Source: Unio delphinus
Taxonomy: Eukaryota > Mollusca > Bivalvia > Unionida > Unionidae
NCBI GenBank assembly: GCA_029339505.1
Contig: JAQISU010000026.1
Span: 1,041,501 to 1,105,500 of the forward strand
DNA length: 64,000 bases
Direction: 5' to 3'
The translations under genes were made by a program, and so were the position numbers. Under the pieces are notes generated by a model, which saw only the letters and a list, made by a program, of their open reading frames with translations, ran no database searches and had not been told where the DNA came from. Numbering within the stretch: the first letter of the stretch is position 1; every line of letters starts with the position of its first letter. This document shows, in pieces, positions 10,740 through 24,791 of this stretch.

Positions 10740-11917
10740 TGGATCAGAAAGTTGATCCAATTGAAAAAGAAATCCCTGATATATTTCAAGCTTGTACAGT
10801 TACTAGAGCTATGGTAAAGAAAGCTCTTGAGAATGAAGTTGAAAAGGGCAGTATTCCCTTTGTTGACATATGCATGGGTCAGGTTTATGTTATTGAGGAC
10901 AGTATTCCTTTATCTGACACGTACGTGGGTCAGGCTTATGTTGAAAAAGCCAGTATTCCTTCAACTGACGCTTGTAAAGGTCAGGTTTTTGATGAGGTCA
11001 CTTTTACTCTTGGTTTAGATCAATCAGAAGGTATTGATCATAGTGATCCTCTTTTAACAACTCATTCTCTTTATTCTAATCAGGGTGATGATCTTGAGAA
11101 TGGTGTTATAGAAGTCAGCATTCCTTCAACTGGCGCTTGTATAGGTCAGGTTTTTGGTGATGTCACTTTTATTCTTGGTTTAGATCAATCAGAAAATATT
11201 GATCGTAGTGATCCTCTTTTGACAACTCATTCTCTTAATCAGGGTGATAAACGACAGTTACTTGTCGTTGAACAGGAAAAAGATCCTGAGATCTCCAGTT
11301 TGTTTCAAAGGGTCATCAATGAGACTGAAGTCACTGAAGTTCCTGTCTGTTATGTCATTAAAAATGGAATTCTTATGAGAAAATGGAGACCTTCCGAGGT
11401 ACCTGTTGGTGATGAGTGGTCAGTGAACTATCAAATAGTAGCTCCAAAACCTTACAGACAGGAAATACTTAATCTGGCCCATGGAACTCCTTTGGTTGGT
11501 CATTTAGGGATTAATAAAACGTATCACAAGATCTTGACTCAATTCTATTGGCCAAAAATCAAAAGTGATGTTGCCAACTACTGTAGATCTTGTCATACTT
11601 GTCAAATGGTAGGAAAAACCAATCAGAAGATACCGAAGGCTCATCTGCAACCTATTCCTGCCTTTGACGAATCATTTGATAGAATTATGATAGATTGTGT
11701 AGATTTCTTACCTAAGACCAAGTCAAATAACCAATACCTGTTGACCATAATGAGTGCGTCAACAAGGTTTCCAGAGGTTATTCCGTTGAGGAATATAAAA
11801 TTTAAAACTACAGTAAAAAGCTTTTATAAAGTTTTTTTACTCAGTATGGCCTTCCCAAATCTATTCAGTTTGATCAAGGTTCAAACTTTATGTTTGGAAT
11901 TTGCCAGCAGGTTATGA
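10740..11917 (+). pseudogene. Linker and integrase, truncated
   Basis: After the protease comes a linker with about five degenerate copies of a short unit (S-I-P-x-T-D-x-C-x-G-Q-V type). The integrase N-terminal zinc-binding domain follows (H..G-H-L-G, then C-R-S-C-H-T-C). Next comes the start of the catalytic core with its first Asp (I-D-C-V-D), near 11690. A T-run near 11830 shifts the frame. Just past it the second-Asp region (F-D-Q-G-S-N-F) is legible in another frame at about 11868. The core then stops abruptly near 11930, and the part that should carry the catalytic Glu is missing. Integrase here precedes reverse transcriptase. Confidence 0.82.
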
Positions 11918-11930
11918 ATGAATGCCCAAT

Positions 11931-12200
11931 TCAGCAATTCAAGTTAAAAATGAAACTATGGTTTGCAAGAACTAAAAGGGAGAGAACTTTTGAGTCTGAT
12001 AATGGAGTTATGTTACTCTTGTTCATTCTTCTTACTTTTCTTCAGATTATATATTATGGCCGTACAAAGTTAAGAAGAAAATGAATTAGTTAAATTATAG
12101 TATTAGTGCTCCTGGGATCTAAATTAATTATAGGAGTACTTGTATATTGAAAGAGATAGCCATGTTAATCATGCAATTAATTTAGTTGTGCCAGTCCCAC
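11931..12200 (+). pseudogene. Integrase C-terminal remnant
   Basis: Directly after the core fragment, a frame reads M-K-L-W-F-A-R-T-K-R-E-R-T-F, resembling the integrase C-terminal region that follows the core in this group. The join between the two implies an internal deletion of most of the catalytic core's second half, perhaps 150 or more codons. Frameshifts and stops follow. Confidence 0.6.
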
Positions 12201-12354
12201 TTAGTGAAGAAATATCGTCGGATTCTACTGACATTGGAGCGACGAATTGTTGGAATTCAGAAATTATAAACAAATCTAGACCAGAAACTTTCACAGTTGC
12301 AAGTGCAAGAAAGAAATGAACTGAAAGTTATTATTATATGAGCACTTATGTCCA

Positions 12355-13020
12355 GATATTCTTACCAGGACAAACAAAAATTTTCATGACGTTGAAATTG
12401 AAAATTCCAAACAGCATCCATGCTGGACGAGTCCACTCAAACAGGAATACTTGAAAAAGGAAATTCAATATTTGCTGGAGAATGATTTTATCAAGCCCAG
12501 TAAAAGTGATTGGAGTTCATCATGCATACTTGTTTCAAAACCAGATAAAACTTTCCGTATGTGCACTGATTAAAGGAAGGTGAACAGTGACAAAAACAGA
12601 TTCATTCCCATTACCAAGAATTGACAATTGTATTGATAAAATTGGGAATGCCAAGTATGTTACCAAAATTTGACCTTCTGAAAGGATTTCGGCAGATTCC
12701 ACTATGGAAAGAGCAAAGGAAAACTTAACATTGTGACTCCAAATGGACTCTACCAATATAAAGAAAGTCCAATTCAACGTCTCATAAAAATGATCATCCC
12801 TGATCTAGAAAATTGTGACGTCATCATCTACAGCGACACCTGGAGAGAACATCTAGCAACACTTCGAAATTTCTTTGACAGACTCACTAATGTATGTTTG
12901 ACAATTAATTTGTCTAAAAGTGAGTTCTGCTTTGCTAGTGTGCCTTTCCTAGGACATTGTGTTGGACATGGACAAGTTAAAAGGTTGAGGCTATTTCTTG
13001 ATAATATAATTGCAGACGTT
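12355..13020 (+). pseudogene. Reverse transcriptase remnant, RNase H missing
   Basis: Broken frames show typical Ty3/gypsy RT motifs in order: L-L-E-N-D-F-I-K-P-S with a D-W-S-S-S segment (12470-12520), V-S-K-P-D-K-T-F-R-M-C-T-D followed by a stop (about 12533-12572), F-R-Q-I-P-L (about 12686), G-L-Y-Q-Y-K (12740s), V-I-I-Y-S-D-T-W and L-G-H-C-V-G-H-G-Q-V-K (about 12950-12980). The catalytic Y-x-D-D box is not intact: the sequence reads N-C-D-V-I-I-Y there. No RNase H is found before the 3' LTR, so that domain has been deleted. Confidence 0.8.
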
Positions 13021-13128
13021 TTTCCTGTGTATAACAATTCATTATATTGTGTAATTTATAGCCTTATATGTAAATTGGTTTGTGATAAAAAGAAAGTTTT
13101 ATCATATAAACCTTTCTTTTTATTTTAT

Positions 13129-13137
13129 GGGGGAAGG
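13129..13137 (+). promoter_or_regulatory. Polypurine tract
   Basis: GGGGGAAGG immediately precedes the TGTTACG of the 3' LTR, the expected place and composition of the plus-strand primer. Confidence 0.85.
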
Positions 13138-13963
13138 TGTTACGGCTATTGGATTTAATTGATTTATCTTTTATTGTTAAATCCAAATTTGTCATTTAGG
13201 GTTTAATATTTATTCATTAATTGGGAGATTTTTTTCTAGAAAATTCAGGTTGACCTAGATTCTAGTTGTAAACAGACTGACCTTGGCTTGGTTACCTCTT
13301 TATCTGACCCTGCTTTAGACATTGTCAACAAGCATCTAAAACTATTGGTTAATTTCAAGGACAACGTTTTATTTTTAGTAATTAGTGGCTGATTTTTCTT
13401 CTGGTTCATTCTTTCAGTACGTGACTTGGAGAAGGTAGCTTCTTTCTATGACCTTCCAGAATCACATCATTCCTTTTTGTTTACGAGGGAATTACATATA
13501 TCAAGATGTGTTTTGGAAGCTAACATTAGTAGATGTTTGGGCTTTATTATTATTAAGTTGTGTATTTCATGTTTGAGTGTTATCTTGTTCTGGATTTTGT
13601 GTCAATTCATTGAAGAAAGAGGATTTATTATATATTTGGAGGAGAAAACATTTGCTCATAATTCACTTGGATGATAAATTAAACAAGAACTGCATCACGT
13701 GACATTGTCGGCCATTTTGGATTACATCGTCAAGATTCGAACCTGGAATTATTAGAACATTTATTTATTAGGACTCTTACAATTCCATTAGTGGATTATT
13801 TTTGTGAATTCTATATTGGATTAATGTTGGATTTGATTCTCTAAAACTGTAAGTTTATTTATTTTATGAAAATAATTGTACTTAATAAATTTATTGTTCA
13901 ATTTATACAAGCTTGTTAGTTTTCACTCTTTCTGTGTTGCTGCTTATTCGAGCCTAAGCACGT

Positions 13964-13967
<4 letters not shown>
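13138..13967 (+). repeat. 3' LTR
   Basis: 830 bp with the same ends as the 5' LTR. Relative to it there is a 6-bp indel in an early T/A-rich part, a one-base indel in a T-run, and about 15 substitutions by eye. Confidence 0.93.
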
Positions 13968-14047
<80 letters not shown>

Positions 14048-14147
14048 AAAGTAAATATTACATATACTAGAAGGTCATAATACAGGAAATCTCATATCAT
14101 GCATGATCTCGTTCTATGACTAACATAAACTTCATTTTCACTTCTTA

Positions 14148-14219
<72 letters not shown>
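13968..14219. repeat. Microsatellites (AT)n, (GT)n and (AT)n
   Basis: (AT)n runs straight into (GT)n at 13968-14042. Then 110 bases of unique sequence lead to a second (AT)n at 14152-14219, which borders the TIR element. Confidence 0.9.
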
Positions 14220-15816
<1,597 letters not shown>

Positions 15817-15900
15817 TGTGACCCTGCTATGAGGCGGTAGTTGAGAGCCAAAGAACCCGACCGCGTCATTGCCCGTTAGTACATGACTTTCTCCAATTGG

Positions 15901-17103
15901 TCATTTATAATATTTTTTTGTCCGTTCTGATGCTGGCCGTTTCCGCTGGCCTGGCTTTTTCCCAACATTTTCGGAAGCCTTGAGACACTTAAAGACTATG
16001 TTGCTGGCACTGATATATCTGGATTTTGTTTCTGTTGGTGGTTTTGCCAGCATACATTTTTGTATATGCCTGTCTTTCTCCATTTGTGACATACTGTGCC
16101 ATACTAGTTGTGAAATAACATGTTGTTCCATTGAAGGTGCTAGACGCCAGTCTCCTTTGCTATAAATAGCACATCTGAGAAACAGAATTTGGTATTTATA
16201 AATTGTTCCAATCACTTCAATTTTGGGGAATTTGTTTCTGTCCCAATTAACTGCCGCTTTTAACTTATGGTTCATGGACTTGCTGTTGTTATTTGTCCAT
16301 GGTACACTGATTACTCCGTCGCGTAATGGGCGGAAAACATAAGTATTGATTTTGCCCAACACGAATCTTTGCCAATATGATTTGAAAGCTGGCAATTGTT
16401 CTAAATATGGTTCCAAATTCTGACATCTTGAATCAAATTTCGTATCATCTGAGGCAAATATTATTCCATAATTTTTTCCAAAAATGATTTGGAGTATTCG
16501 TTTACGGGCCAGTAAACATGCCCCATTTTCTTGAAGACGTCGTCGGATATTTTCATTAATGTGTTTGGTACACAACACAAATTTTGCCTGCGGAAATATG
16601 GCTTTGAGGGCGTTCGTCATGCTCTTTTCTTCGTCACTTCTAATGGTTGATCGCGCTTTGTGTCCAAATCGATCGCTGACGTTTGAGAAAAATTTCCCGT
16701 AAGTTTCCTCCTCGGCATCAAAATTTATCATGCACGGTCCAAACATTACCGGAAAATCCTTGGTTCTATCGCTTATCACACATCGGTTTTTAAAGGAAAA
16801 GACTGTGACATAAAAATGTCCCAAGTTGAAAGTTCTATCAACACCTAGAACACTCCCGTCGTCTCCTTCACAGTTTCTGATCATGTCATCCATCTGTTGG
16901 TTGCTATAAACAATGACAACAGGTTTCTTCTGTTTTGTCAAAATTATTTCTTGGATGACTGGATTACTGTGAAGCTCGCTTAAAACACTGACCACATCAT
17001 CAGTGACTGTTACTGCGAACCCCAAGCTTCCTATTAAAATGGCTGAATCATCACAGAATACAGGCACCATGTCAGATTCTCTCTCGCGTATTCCCGATAA
17101 CAT
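15901..17103 (-). CDS. MULE-like transposase, third catalytic residue replaced
   Basis: An intronless 400-residue frame. It has the order of a MULE (Mutator-like) DDE transposase: G-V-D-R-T-F-N-L-G with the first Asp at residue 89, R-S-D-E-E-K with the second Asp at 157, C-T-K-H (C178, H181) between catalytic positions, and T-N-N-N-S-K-S-M-N at 270-278. In the family the last motif is T-N-N-x-x-E, so K275 (codon AAG) occupies the Glu position. The C-terminus is basic (K-K-P-G-Q-R-K-R). An in-frame TGA lies eight codons above the ATG, so the start is the first one available, although the family often has N-terminal DNA-binding domains, absent here. The protein is probably catalytically dead. 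It may be a recently inactivated transposon gene. Confidence 0.8.
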   Translation of the reverse strand: MLSGIRERESDMVPVFCDDSAILIGSLGFAVTVTDDVVSVLSELHSNPVIQEIILTKQKKPVVIVYSNQQMDDMIRNCEGDDGSVLGVDRTFNLGHFYVTVFSFKNRCVISDRTKDFPVMFGPCMINFDAEEETYGKFFSNVSDRFGHKARSTIRSDEEKSMTNALKAIFPQAKFVLCTKHINENIRRRLQENGACLLARKRILQIIFGKNYGIIFASDDTKFDSRCQNLEPYLEQLPAFKSYWQRFVLGKINTYVFRPLRDGVISVPWTNNNSKSMNHKLKAAVNWDRNKFPKIEVIGTIYKYQILFLRCAIYSKGDWRLAPSMEQHVISQLVWHSMSQMEKDRHIQKCMLAKPPTETKSRYISASNIVFKCLKASENVGKKPGQRKRPASERTKKYYK

Positions 17104-17331
17104 TTCACTTAAATGCCTTCCTGATCAAGAGAATCTTTCCAGTACAGTGACGTTCATTCGAAAAATTAAATATCTCAGAAACTATATAAGATCGGCTCAT
17201 CTGAAACTGATTTTAATATGTTAATTTAACAATGGTTCGTTAGATAAGATATATTTAATGATAATAACTTTTTTCATGCTGAAATCCACAGGTGCTCGTC
17301 ACAAAGTTATATTGTTACAGGTTAAACCCGA

Positions 17332-17366
<35 letters not shown>

Positions 17367-18430
17367 TGATTCATGGACGGATACAACTAATTTTCTATGT
17401 AATAAGTTCCTGTGCACGAACTGAGGTGAGATGTCAATGATCTGTTATGACGAGCGCCTTGACCATTCGGCTGACCTCAAAACTTACTACCAGTGATTTT
17501 ATTTATAAATGTAGACCTAGCGTGTTTTGTGTTGTTAAGGATATTAATTGTTGCACAATTTGAAGATTAAACTGTTTTATGTTTAAATGTTATGTCATTT
17601 CCCTAGAAAACTATTGTATCGCGGTACACCGTGGGTATCTCTGAACGTACCACGATACGTACCACTATGTACCACAATTATAATAGTATCAAGAATTCAA
17701 TGTTATGTGGCATGGGCCTGACACTTTTTTGTTTAATATCTGTATATGTTCCTTTTAAATGGAGCGAAATAACCCCAAATGATATCCATTGTACTATTCG
17801 GGAAAAAATAGTAATCATCTTGACATAAAAGAAAAGAACATATTTCATCTAAAACACATCACAATCCAACCACACCCCGAAAATCAAATGGTTAACATCT
17901 TACAGTAGATGAATTTGCTATGTGTATGATAATAGCTGTACAAGTTGAAAGCTGTAAAAAAAAGTGGGAGGATTAAACTTAGACTATATATTGATATTGT
18001 TAAAGACTAAGTGCTGACATTTGAGAGCCTGTTTATAAAAATCGAAATTGTTGATAATGAGCCAACAGTTTACTAGCACTTATGTTGGTAAAATCATGAG
18101 AAAGCAGTAAACATGAAACAAAAATACCTTAGAATACCACCATGACCCTCTTTATCGTACTGTTTAAAAGAGAAGGTTCGTAACTTCCAAATACTTGGTT
18201 ATAAATATGGCCCTCGATTTCCTTCTGCTATTTCCGTCTTTAAAGGCACACGACCGTACGTTTTTACAACAGATCATGAAAGATTTGTACGAGGTCACTT
18301 ATTAGCGACACTTGAAGTTAGAACAGCAAGGAAAAGTGGTGAAAATGTGGGAACACAAGGATGATCACGGTTTGAAAACCGATCCCGAGTTTAAACGCAC
18401 CGTGGAAAGTTACAAGCTGGTGGACACATT
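17104..18430. other. Intergenic with (AC)n at 17333-17362
   Basis: Contains one AC microsatellite. Between 18190 and 18420 two overlapping frames look weakly protein-like, for example F-K-G-T-R-P-Y-V-F-T-T-D-H-E-R-F on the plus strand. I recognise no family and see no clear splice sites. Confidence 0.35.
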
Positions 18431-18437
18431 GGTTACG

Positions 18438-18535
18438 GGTCAAAACGGACCGGTACCAAAAAGGCCCACGACCAAAACGGACCAGTGCTTAAAAGGCCCA
18501 GTCCAAAAAGGCCCGACCCAAAAAGGCCCATTTAT
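18438..18535 (+). repeat. Short tandem repeat of AAAAGGCCC type
   Basis: About six copies of a 12-17 base unit centred on AAAAAGGCCC or CAAAACGGACC. On the plus strand it encodes a G-P-x-K/P-K-G-P pattern at the end of an 81-codon open stretch that starts at 18312. I treat this as repeat, not as a gene. Confidence 0.6.
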
Positions 18536-18559
18536 GTATTATATTACCAATTACTAGTA

Positions 18560-20206
18560 TCATGTCTAATAAAATTAACTAATATGTAATATCAAATTCT
18601 TGTTTTCTGGTAAATCATAAATGTCTATAAATAATGTGCAGTAGAGATTCATTGTGCTGCATGTCACAATCATACGTCAAATTATCATGAGAATAATTGT
18701 GACACGCTAATACATGTTCTATGTAAGATGAACAAGAAAGGCAAATAATAATTGTGTAAGAAAACATTGTATGTAAAGCAAATAAGTAATATCTTTGCTA
18801 TAACATATCAAGAATGAATACGAGTTAGTGTCACCCACGTGTGGTTTGTGCATGCCAACTTTGTTATGGTAATGCCTTAACTAAGGAATGGCGATTTCAT
18901 TTATGATGGATGGATGAATATTTTAATTTGCGAAGACTATTGACTCTTCCTGTTTCATATACATTCAGTATCGTTAATATGTGTATGCGTAACTTGTCTG
19001 CGTTGATTATAATGTATGCTTTCAATAGACATTTGTTATATTCTGTGCCTAGTAGGCACCGTTATTGTGTTGTGCTTGCAATGAAAGTCAAGATACAATT
19101 GGAAATGATTTAAGAGCTTATTTATAAATAAAAAATTAACAACATAAATTTGTATGATAGGTTAGAAAGAGAAAAAGAAGAAAAGATATCATGTCTAACT
19201 AGTATGAGCACATAAAAGACACACGCTAATGCCATTTCAGATTTATTAATGTCAATAATAACAATCATTATCGATAATACACGAATATTAATATCAAATA
19301 CTACAACACTATTGCCCATAATTGCTGTCCAAAAAATTTAAAAGCAATACAGATTAACTAATAATACTGTTATGACATATATTTACAGTAAATGCTATAT
19401 GATTGGAATTTTTCTCTAAATGGTTTATTAAAGTTTATTTGCATTAAATAATACTGAAAGTAAAACGAATACTAAATATATATTGGGATAAATTCATTCA
19501 TTACAGTTATATACTATTCAATAAGATATCACTATACGGGTATGTTAGGAAAACTCGCTTGTAAGATATATATTAAGACAAACTGGCTTGTAATATATGT
19601 TATGTACATTATGCTTATGTACATTGAAAGTCGGCAGACAATAACTAGAGAGGTTACAGAGTATACATTACAGATCACGAACTCAGCACTACACTACCGA
19701 ACTACAGATCATACATGAAGGTTAGCTAATATAATAATTAAAGAACGAACAGGTTGCCTTTCAACAAGCGAGCATGGATGGTTCACGTGTTTTCCTAACT
19801 AATAAGCTGATCAAGCAAGAATTTTCCATCACGTTAAGAAAAACATGAGCGACCTTTTATACCAAGATGCAAATTTGTGTTCTCGGTATCTGAAGCTGAA
19901 CTTAACCTTGGAGCAGACGGGTCACCATATTTGGTAATGCGTTTAAGCGCAGACCACGATGAAAGCTTGAACAAGTCCCGCTCCTTACTAAGTTCATTTT
20001 CAAGCTACAGAGAACCGTTCGCATTCTTTCTTTACCGATCCCAGTACCTAAATTCCCAGATGTAGCGCCTATTTTAGGAGAGCTACCTTGCTTCTTCCAT
20101 CTCCGTCTATCTCTCTATATCTTATCATCGACTCGTATCTGCATGACATTGATCAATTTAACTCAAGATCAGTTTAATTACGACTCAATTGGGTGATTAT
20201 TTATAT
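18560..20206. other. No feature recognised; 3' flank of the PHD-FLYWCH-MULE gene
   Basis: AT-rich with small open stretches of no known domain. No clear AATAAA was found on the minus strand close to the stop at 20207. Confidence 0.35.
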
Positions 20207-21829
20207 TTACACTCTGAGACCATACAGCTCGCCGACGGAGCTCAAAAACTTAGAGGTTTTGATCTCATGCTGCATGTACTGGTCCCAAAGTGTATTTAAT
20301 GATTTTTCAAATCTGTAGCACCGTCTCTCGCGTCCTAGGTCATTACACAGGACGGCTAAACGCACCAGATCAGCCTCCCTCCGCAACAGTGGCACTAACT
20401 GGTAGAAGCCTAATCCCATGTGTACTGCCCTTGAATTTATACGATGGTGCCAGCCTGAAAATGTAAAAAAAATGTATATATATTAATATGATACGGATAA
20501 TTATGTCATGTATATTAACGGACTAATGTCTTTATACTGATATGCTTTATTTTTGCCGTGCTTACCTTCAACGTCGTTGTTTGTTCGTACTTTCTGGCGG
20601 TAGACAGACCAGGCCTCAGCTGGAAACACTGGGTTATCCAACCACTGCCTGCGGAGGTACCCGATAAGGGTTCGTGTAGCATTGGTTGTAGCCTTCGTTT
20701 GCAGCATCTGCACTGCTTGATGTATGTGTGCGCTGGGCAGGAACTGAAGGGCCAGCACTTGACGTACGAAGGAGTGAAGGCCTTCTCGTCGCATGTATGT
20801 TTCAGCCAATCCAACAGACTGAACGTGTCGCCAAACGGCCTGGGACCAGTGGAAGGCACAGCCCTTAAGTTCTACGCCGGGAAAAGCCTCTCTGATGGCG
20901 AGCCATGCCGCTGAAAATATGCATTTGAAAATAAAATTCCCGATATGATATTGTTTGTGTATGAAGCAATTATATGTGAAAGGTAATACGGTGTCCTAAT
21001 GATTAGTAAACAGCTTACCTTTTTCGAAGTCCAGAACGAATCCTTCTAATGATATATGTCCCAACCTTGACTGCAGAGAACGAAACACCTGTAATCAAAG
21101 AATCGAAATGAGGCCAGTGTTCGTAGTGCTGTTACCATAACCAATTCTACCTTAATTACATAACGTCATTTACCTAACATTCAAAAATGACTCATCATTT
21201 AATTCTTGGAAAGAAATACAAATGCTGGAAACACTGTAAAACATTCAAGAGACATATGTTTCATTTTTTAGATATCACGACATAGTTTCATCAAAGGGTG
21301 TATTCAGTTTGTTACTGTTTCTTCTATCTATTCTATATTTATCCAATAAACACGCTGAAAATGTCAGTGAATTTTTTAACAGGTAGAGAGAAAGAAAGCT
21401 TACAGCCAGATAGTCTGACTTCGTCTTCCGGCTCATTAGACAGAACACAAGCGGCAACTGCTTCTGTGTGCCATTTCTTTCGATGAAAGCATGGATGGAC
21501 ATAAGTTGACCCTGTTGTCGGAAAGGCTCACCAAGGACCTGAAAGTTATAATCACATTTATTAAACAATTGGACATGAAGGCTATTATTGTGTGCTATTA
21601 TAAATTTAAAACAGACAATATCTGCAGCTCAGCAATAACTGGTAGTCGTACAGCATAAAATAATTAATTCAACATAGTGATTTACCTTAAATGTTCCATC
21701 CATATACCACCGTTTCGCTTCTCGCAAAAGTCCTAACTGATATTCTGTTGCAAGAAGGAAGTGTCGCTCCCCATCCATTCGGATGTCTGCCACCAAGAAG
21801 TCGGGAGCGTTGATGAAGTCCTCATTCAG
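20207..21829 (-). CDS. Exons encoding the MULE catalytic core
   Basis: Five exons: 21829-21686, 21538-21404, 21088-21019, 20910-20566 and 20454-20207. The first ends W-Y-M-D-G-T-F-K (first Asp). The second has H-A-F-I-E-R and V-F-C-L-M-S-R. The third carries F-V-L-D-F-E-K (second Asp). The fourth has G-C-A-F-H-W-S-Q-A-V-W, where the C-x2-H lies between the catalytic positions, and ends R-T-N-N-D-V-E. The Gly after that Glu is split by an intron and continues W-H-H-R-I-N. All three acidic residues of the DDE triad are present. The stop is TAA at 20209-20207. Confidence 0.82.
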
Positions 21830-22809
21830 CTGTAAAAATCAGAACAAATAGATAATATCATTCATGTCATAAAAGAATCACACTTTAAACTATCCAAATT
21901 TAATTACGAACTATATATATATATATAATAAATTTTATCTTCAAAATATAACTGACTCCAGATATTAATACTAATGAGCAAACATTATAAAAAAAAAAAG
22001 AAAAATCAATTTGTTTAAATTGTAATTGTACATTAGTCAATTAATATCTAACTGTAGATTTGTCAGATTTCTATATAAACCACAAACTTCAAAGTCCAAC
22101 GTTCTTGGCTCCTCTGGACGTAATTTCGCTCTATATCTATTTGCAACTCTTTTCAAAAGCGCCTTTTGGGGAGAGATACAGTATCTGGTCCAGCACTCTC
22201 CAGAATAGCGTCTTCGGCAATTTTCAAGGCTGGTGTGAACAGTTGTTCTCTAGCAGCACGTCTCACCTTTGATAAGGAGAAAATCTTGTTATGTCAAAGG
22301 AGTTAATTACAAGCGTATAATTAAACACTAAACATGTATGAACATTTCTTGCCTTTACCACGAAATCCACTAAAATTATGAAAAGCATATTAAAAAAAAC
22401 ATTTCACGATTATTGCCTTTAGTATCACCACTGTGTTATGATTGAATATTTAAATAATTATAGCATCATGCAATTTTTGTCTTATAATTCTAATTTTGCG
22501 TTGTTTGTGTACAAAAGGTACAGTTAGCTGCCAATGTAACATGCTATGCTGACAAAAATGTACCTTGGCGTACACCTGTGCCTTTAGCTGACGATCAGAT
22601 ACAGCGGGGTGTGTGTGCTGTGCATAGCTTTGAACAAACAAGTTCCCTTGCTGGCGTATTGTCACTTTGCACTTCACGTAGACACTTCTAGAAGTGCAGC
22701 GCCACAAAGTAGAATTCACGTTGTCTCGCTGCAAGGACAAAAATGCATTATGAAAGTCATTGAACAGTCTTGTCAAATGAGGAAATGTAATACAATTAAA
22801 GATTCGATA

Positions 22810-22852
<43 letters not shown>

Positions 22853-24499
22853 AATTGTATTGTAACAAAGTAAGGTCGAGAAAGATGTATTTTACTGCGT
22901 ATTTAATATATGTTGTAATTGATAAGTGATTAATTTCCTAGAAACAACAGTATTCAGTGTTAGAAATTATACAATCAATTAGGTGACATTCAATACACAA
23001 GTTCACATCCATATTAACAAACTAAATTGAAATTATCATGTGGAATTTGTTTGTCGATATAAGTAAAAATGTTTGTCCAGGATTTTGAAGAAATTGTTTT
23101 GTCAGAATTGAAAATAAATCGTATGTATTTGTCTACGTTTACAATAATTGATGAAAATACTGTTAATATCGACACATTTTCACACACCTTAACCCCATAT
23201 GAATATCCAAGACTGGACACCAATAGCCTGGTATGCTTTTGTGACGATCCCTCTAGGATTGAATACGTTATACCTTGGTATTCGATCATCGTCTCAGTCA
23301 AAACATCGTGCACTGACCTGAAATAAACAATGTTATGCAAGCAATGTTACAAAATTGAAGCATTTATGTTGTAAGGAAGTATTGCAGTTGTACATGTTTC
23401 ATGTTTGTATATGATTACCAAGGAATTCAAAATCATGTTTATAATAACGTGTTTCATACTCTTTGCAAATAAAACTAGTATTACTTGCATATACGTACTC
23501 TTCTTCAATAATATTCACTTGATCAATGTTTCGGTCACTTATATCGAATGAAGTGTCTGCGTCGGGGATGTCGGGAATAGTAATCGCCCCATATGGATCA
23601 ACTTCAATTTCCGTTGACTCGGCCACCGGAATATCAGTCGATAAATCGGCAAAACTAGGGATCTATGAAATAAATGAAACAATAAAAGACATTTTAAACA
23701 ATTTCTTTGCACCAGATAAACCAGATAATAACTTTTAATTTAGTTTCATTAATAGCCTTATATATTTTAAACACTTACACTTAACTCCAAAAATGGCGGG
23801 TCTTCTGGCTCATCTTGGTCTTGACCGTATAGACCTATGGTCGCTGGAACCTGTTGTAAACGATTAAGGATTTAATTAATTAATACAAAATTTGCCTCGA
23901 TAAACGCTCATCAGGAACAAAATGGTTTTGGCGAAATCAAGATTTTCGATAGGAAAGTACTTCACTACACCCCAACATAAATGTACAAATATCAAAAAGC
24001 GGGTGGCAAGGGTCAGATGAAACTCGGACTACTTGAAAATGTATTCACCACCAAGGAAAAAGAAATGTATTGCACAAAAAGTGAAGTTTAGTTTGGAATA
24101 TACCAAAAAGCGGACGTGCATTTAGCCATCAAACATATATACATCATACTATTTGCACGCAGTGTGCCACAAATTTTAGCATTTGGCATGGTGGTAGCTA
24201 CGATGTCGTAGTGTCAACATGATTTGTACTGGTTGTCCACAAAGTATGAATAAGGGTACTAATATAACTCCTGGTTGCAGATGTACTTTGTGAATCTAGA
24301 CATATAAATGGGGGTGGTGGTGGCTTTTTTATTTCCTGAATGCATGAAATCGACGGTCGCATTATACGTCACTTGTTTTATATTTCAAAGTATGATCATA
24401 GGGTTTTAGTATTAAAATGTCATGAACTAAAGTTCCTTACAAAACTATTATTTGGAAAATAATATGTATAAGAGTTGCTTAATATCTGATGTTTCTATT

Positions 24500-24559
<60 letters not shown>

Positions 24560-24739
24560 ATATCAGGAAAGTAGATATTTTACATTTGATAATACACTTA
24601 TTTCAAGTGACAACGGTCAAACCTATACACTGTGATGCGGGATACTATGACCATGTAAGTAGTGCAAAACAGTCATGTAATGATTTATTTTGTACTATTA
24701 TGGCTGTATTGATTTGTTGTTAATACAGTAATAACTATC

Positions 24740-24791
<52 letters not shown>

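Larger units (their letters stand above)
7867..13967 (+). mobile_element. Degenerate Ty3/gypsy LTR retrotransposon, Gmr1-like order
   Basis: A complete element by structure: two LTRs of 823 and 830 bp bounded by TGTTACG and CGTAACA, a primer-binding-site-like sequence, a polypurine tract, and internal gag, protease, integrase and reverse transcriptase segments. The order on the DNA is gag, protease, integrase, reverse transcriptase. In ordinary Ty3/gypsy elements integrase comes last. Integrase-first order is known from the Gmr1-like group. The coding region has frameshifts, an in-frame stop, a large integrase deletion and no RNase H, so this copy is non-autonomous. Confidence 0.9.

Noticed and set aside
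18312..18557. 81-codon gene
   Set aside because: Its second half is a short tandem repeat, and the first half has no domain, splice site or known relative that I can see.
20558..20914. 118-codon plus-strand frame
   Set aside because: Antisense shadow of the MULE core exon 20910-20566.
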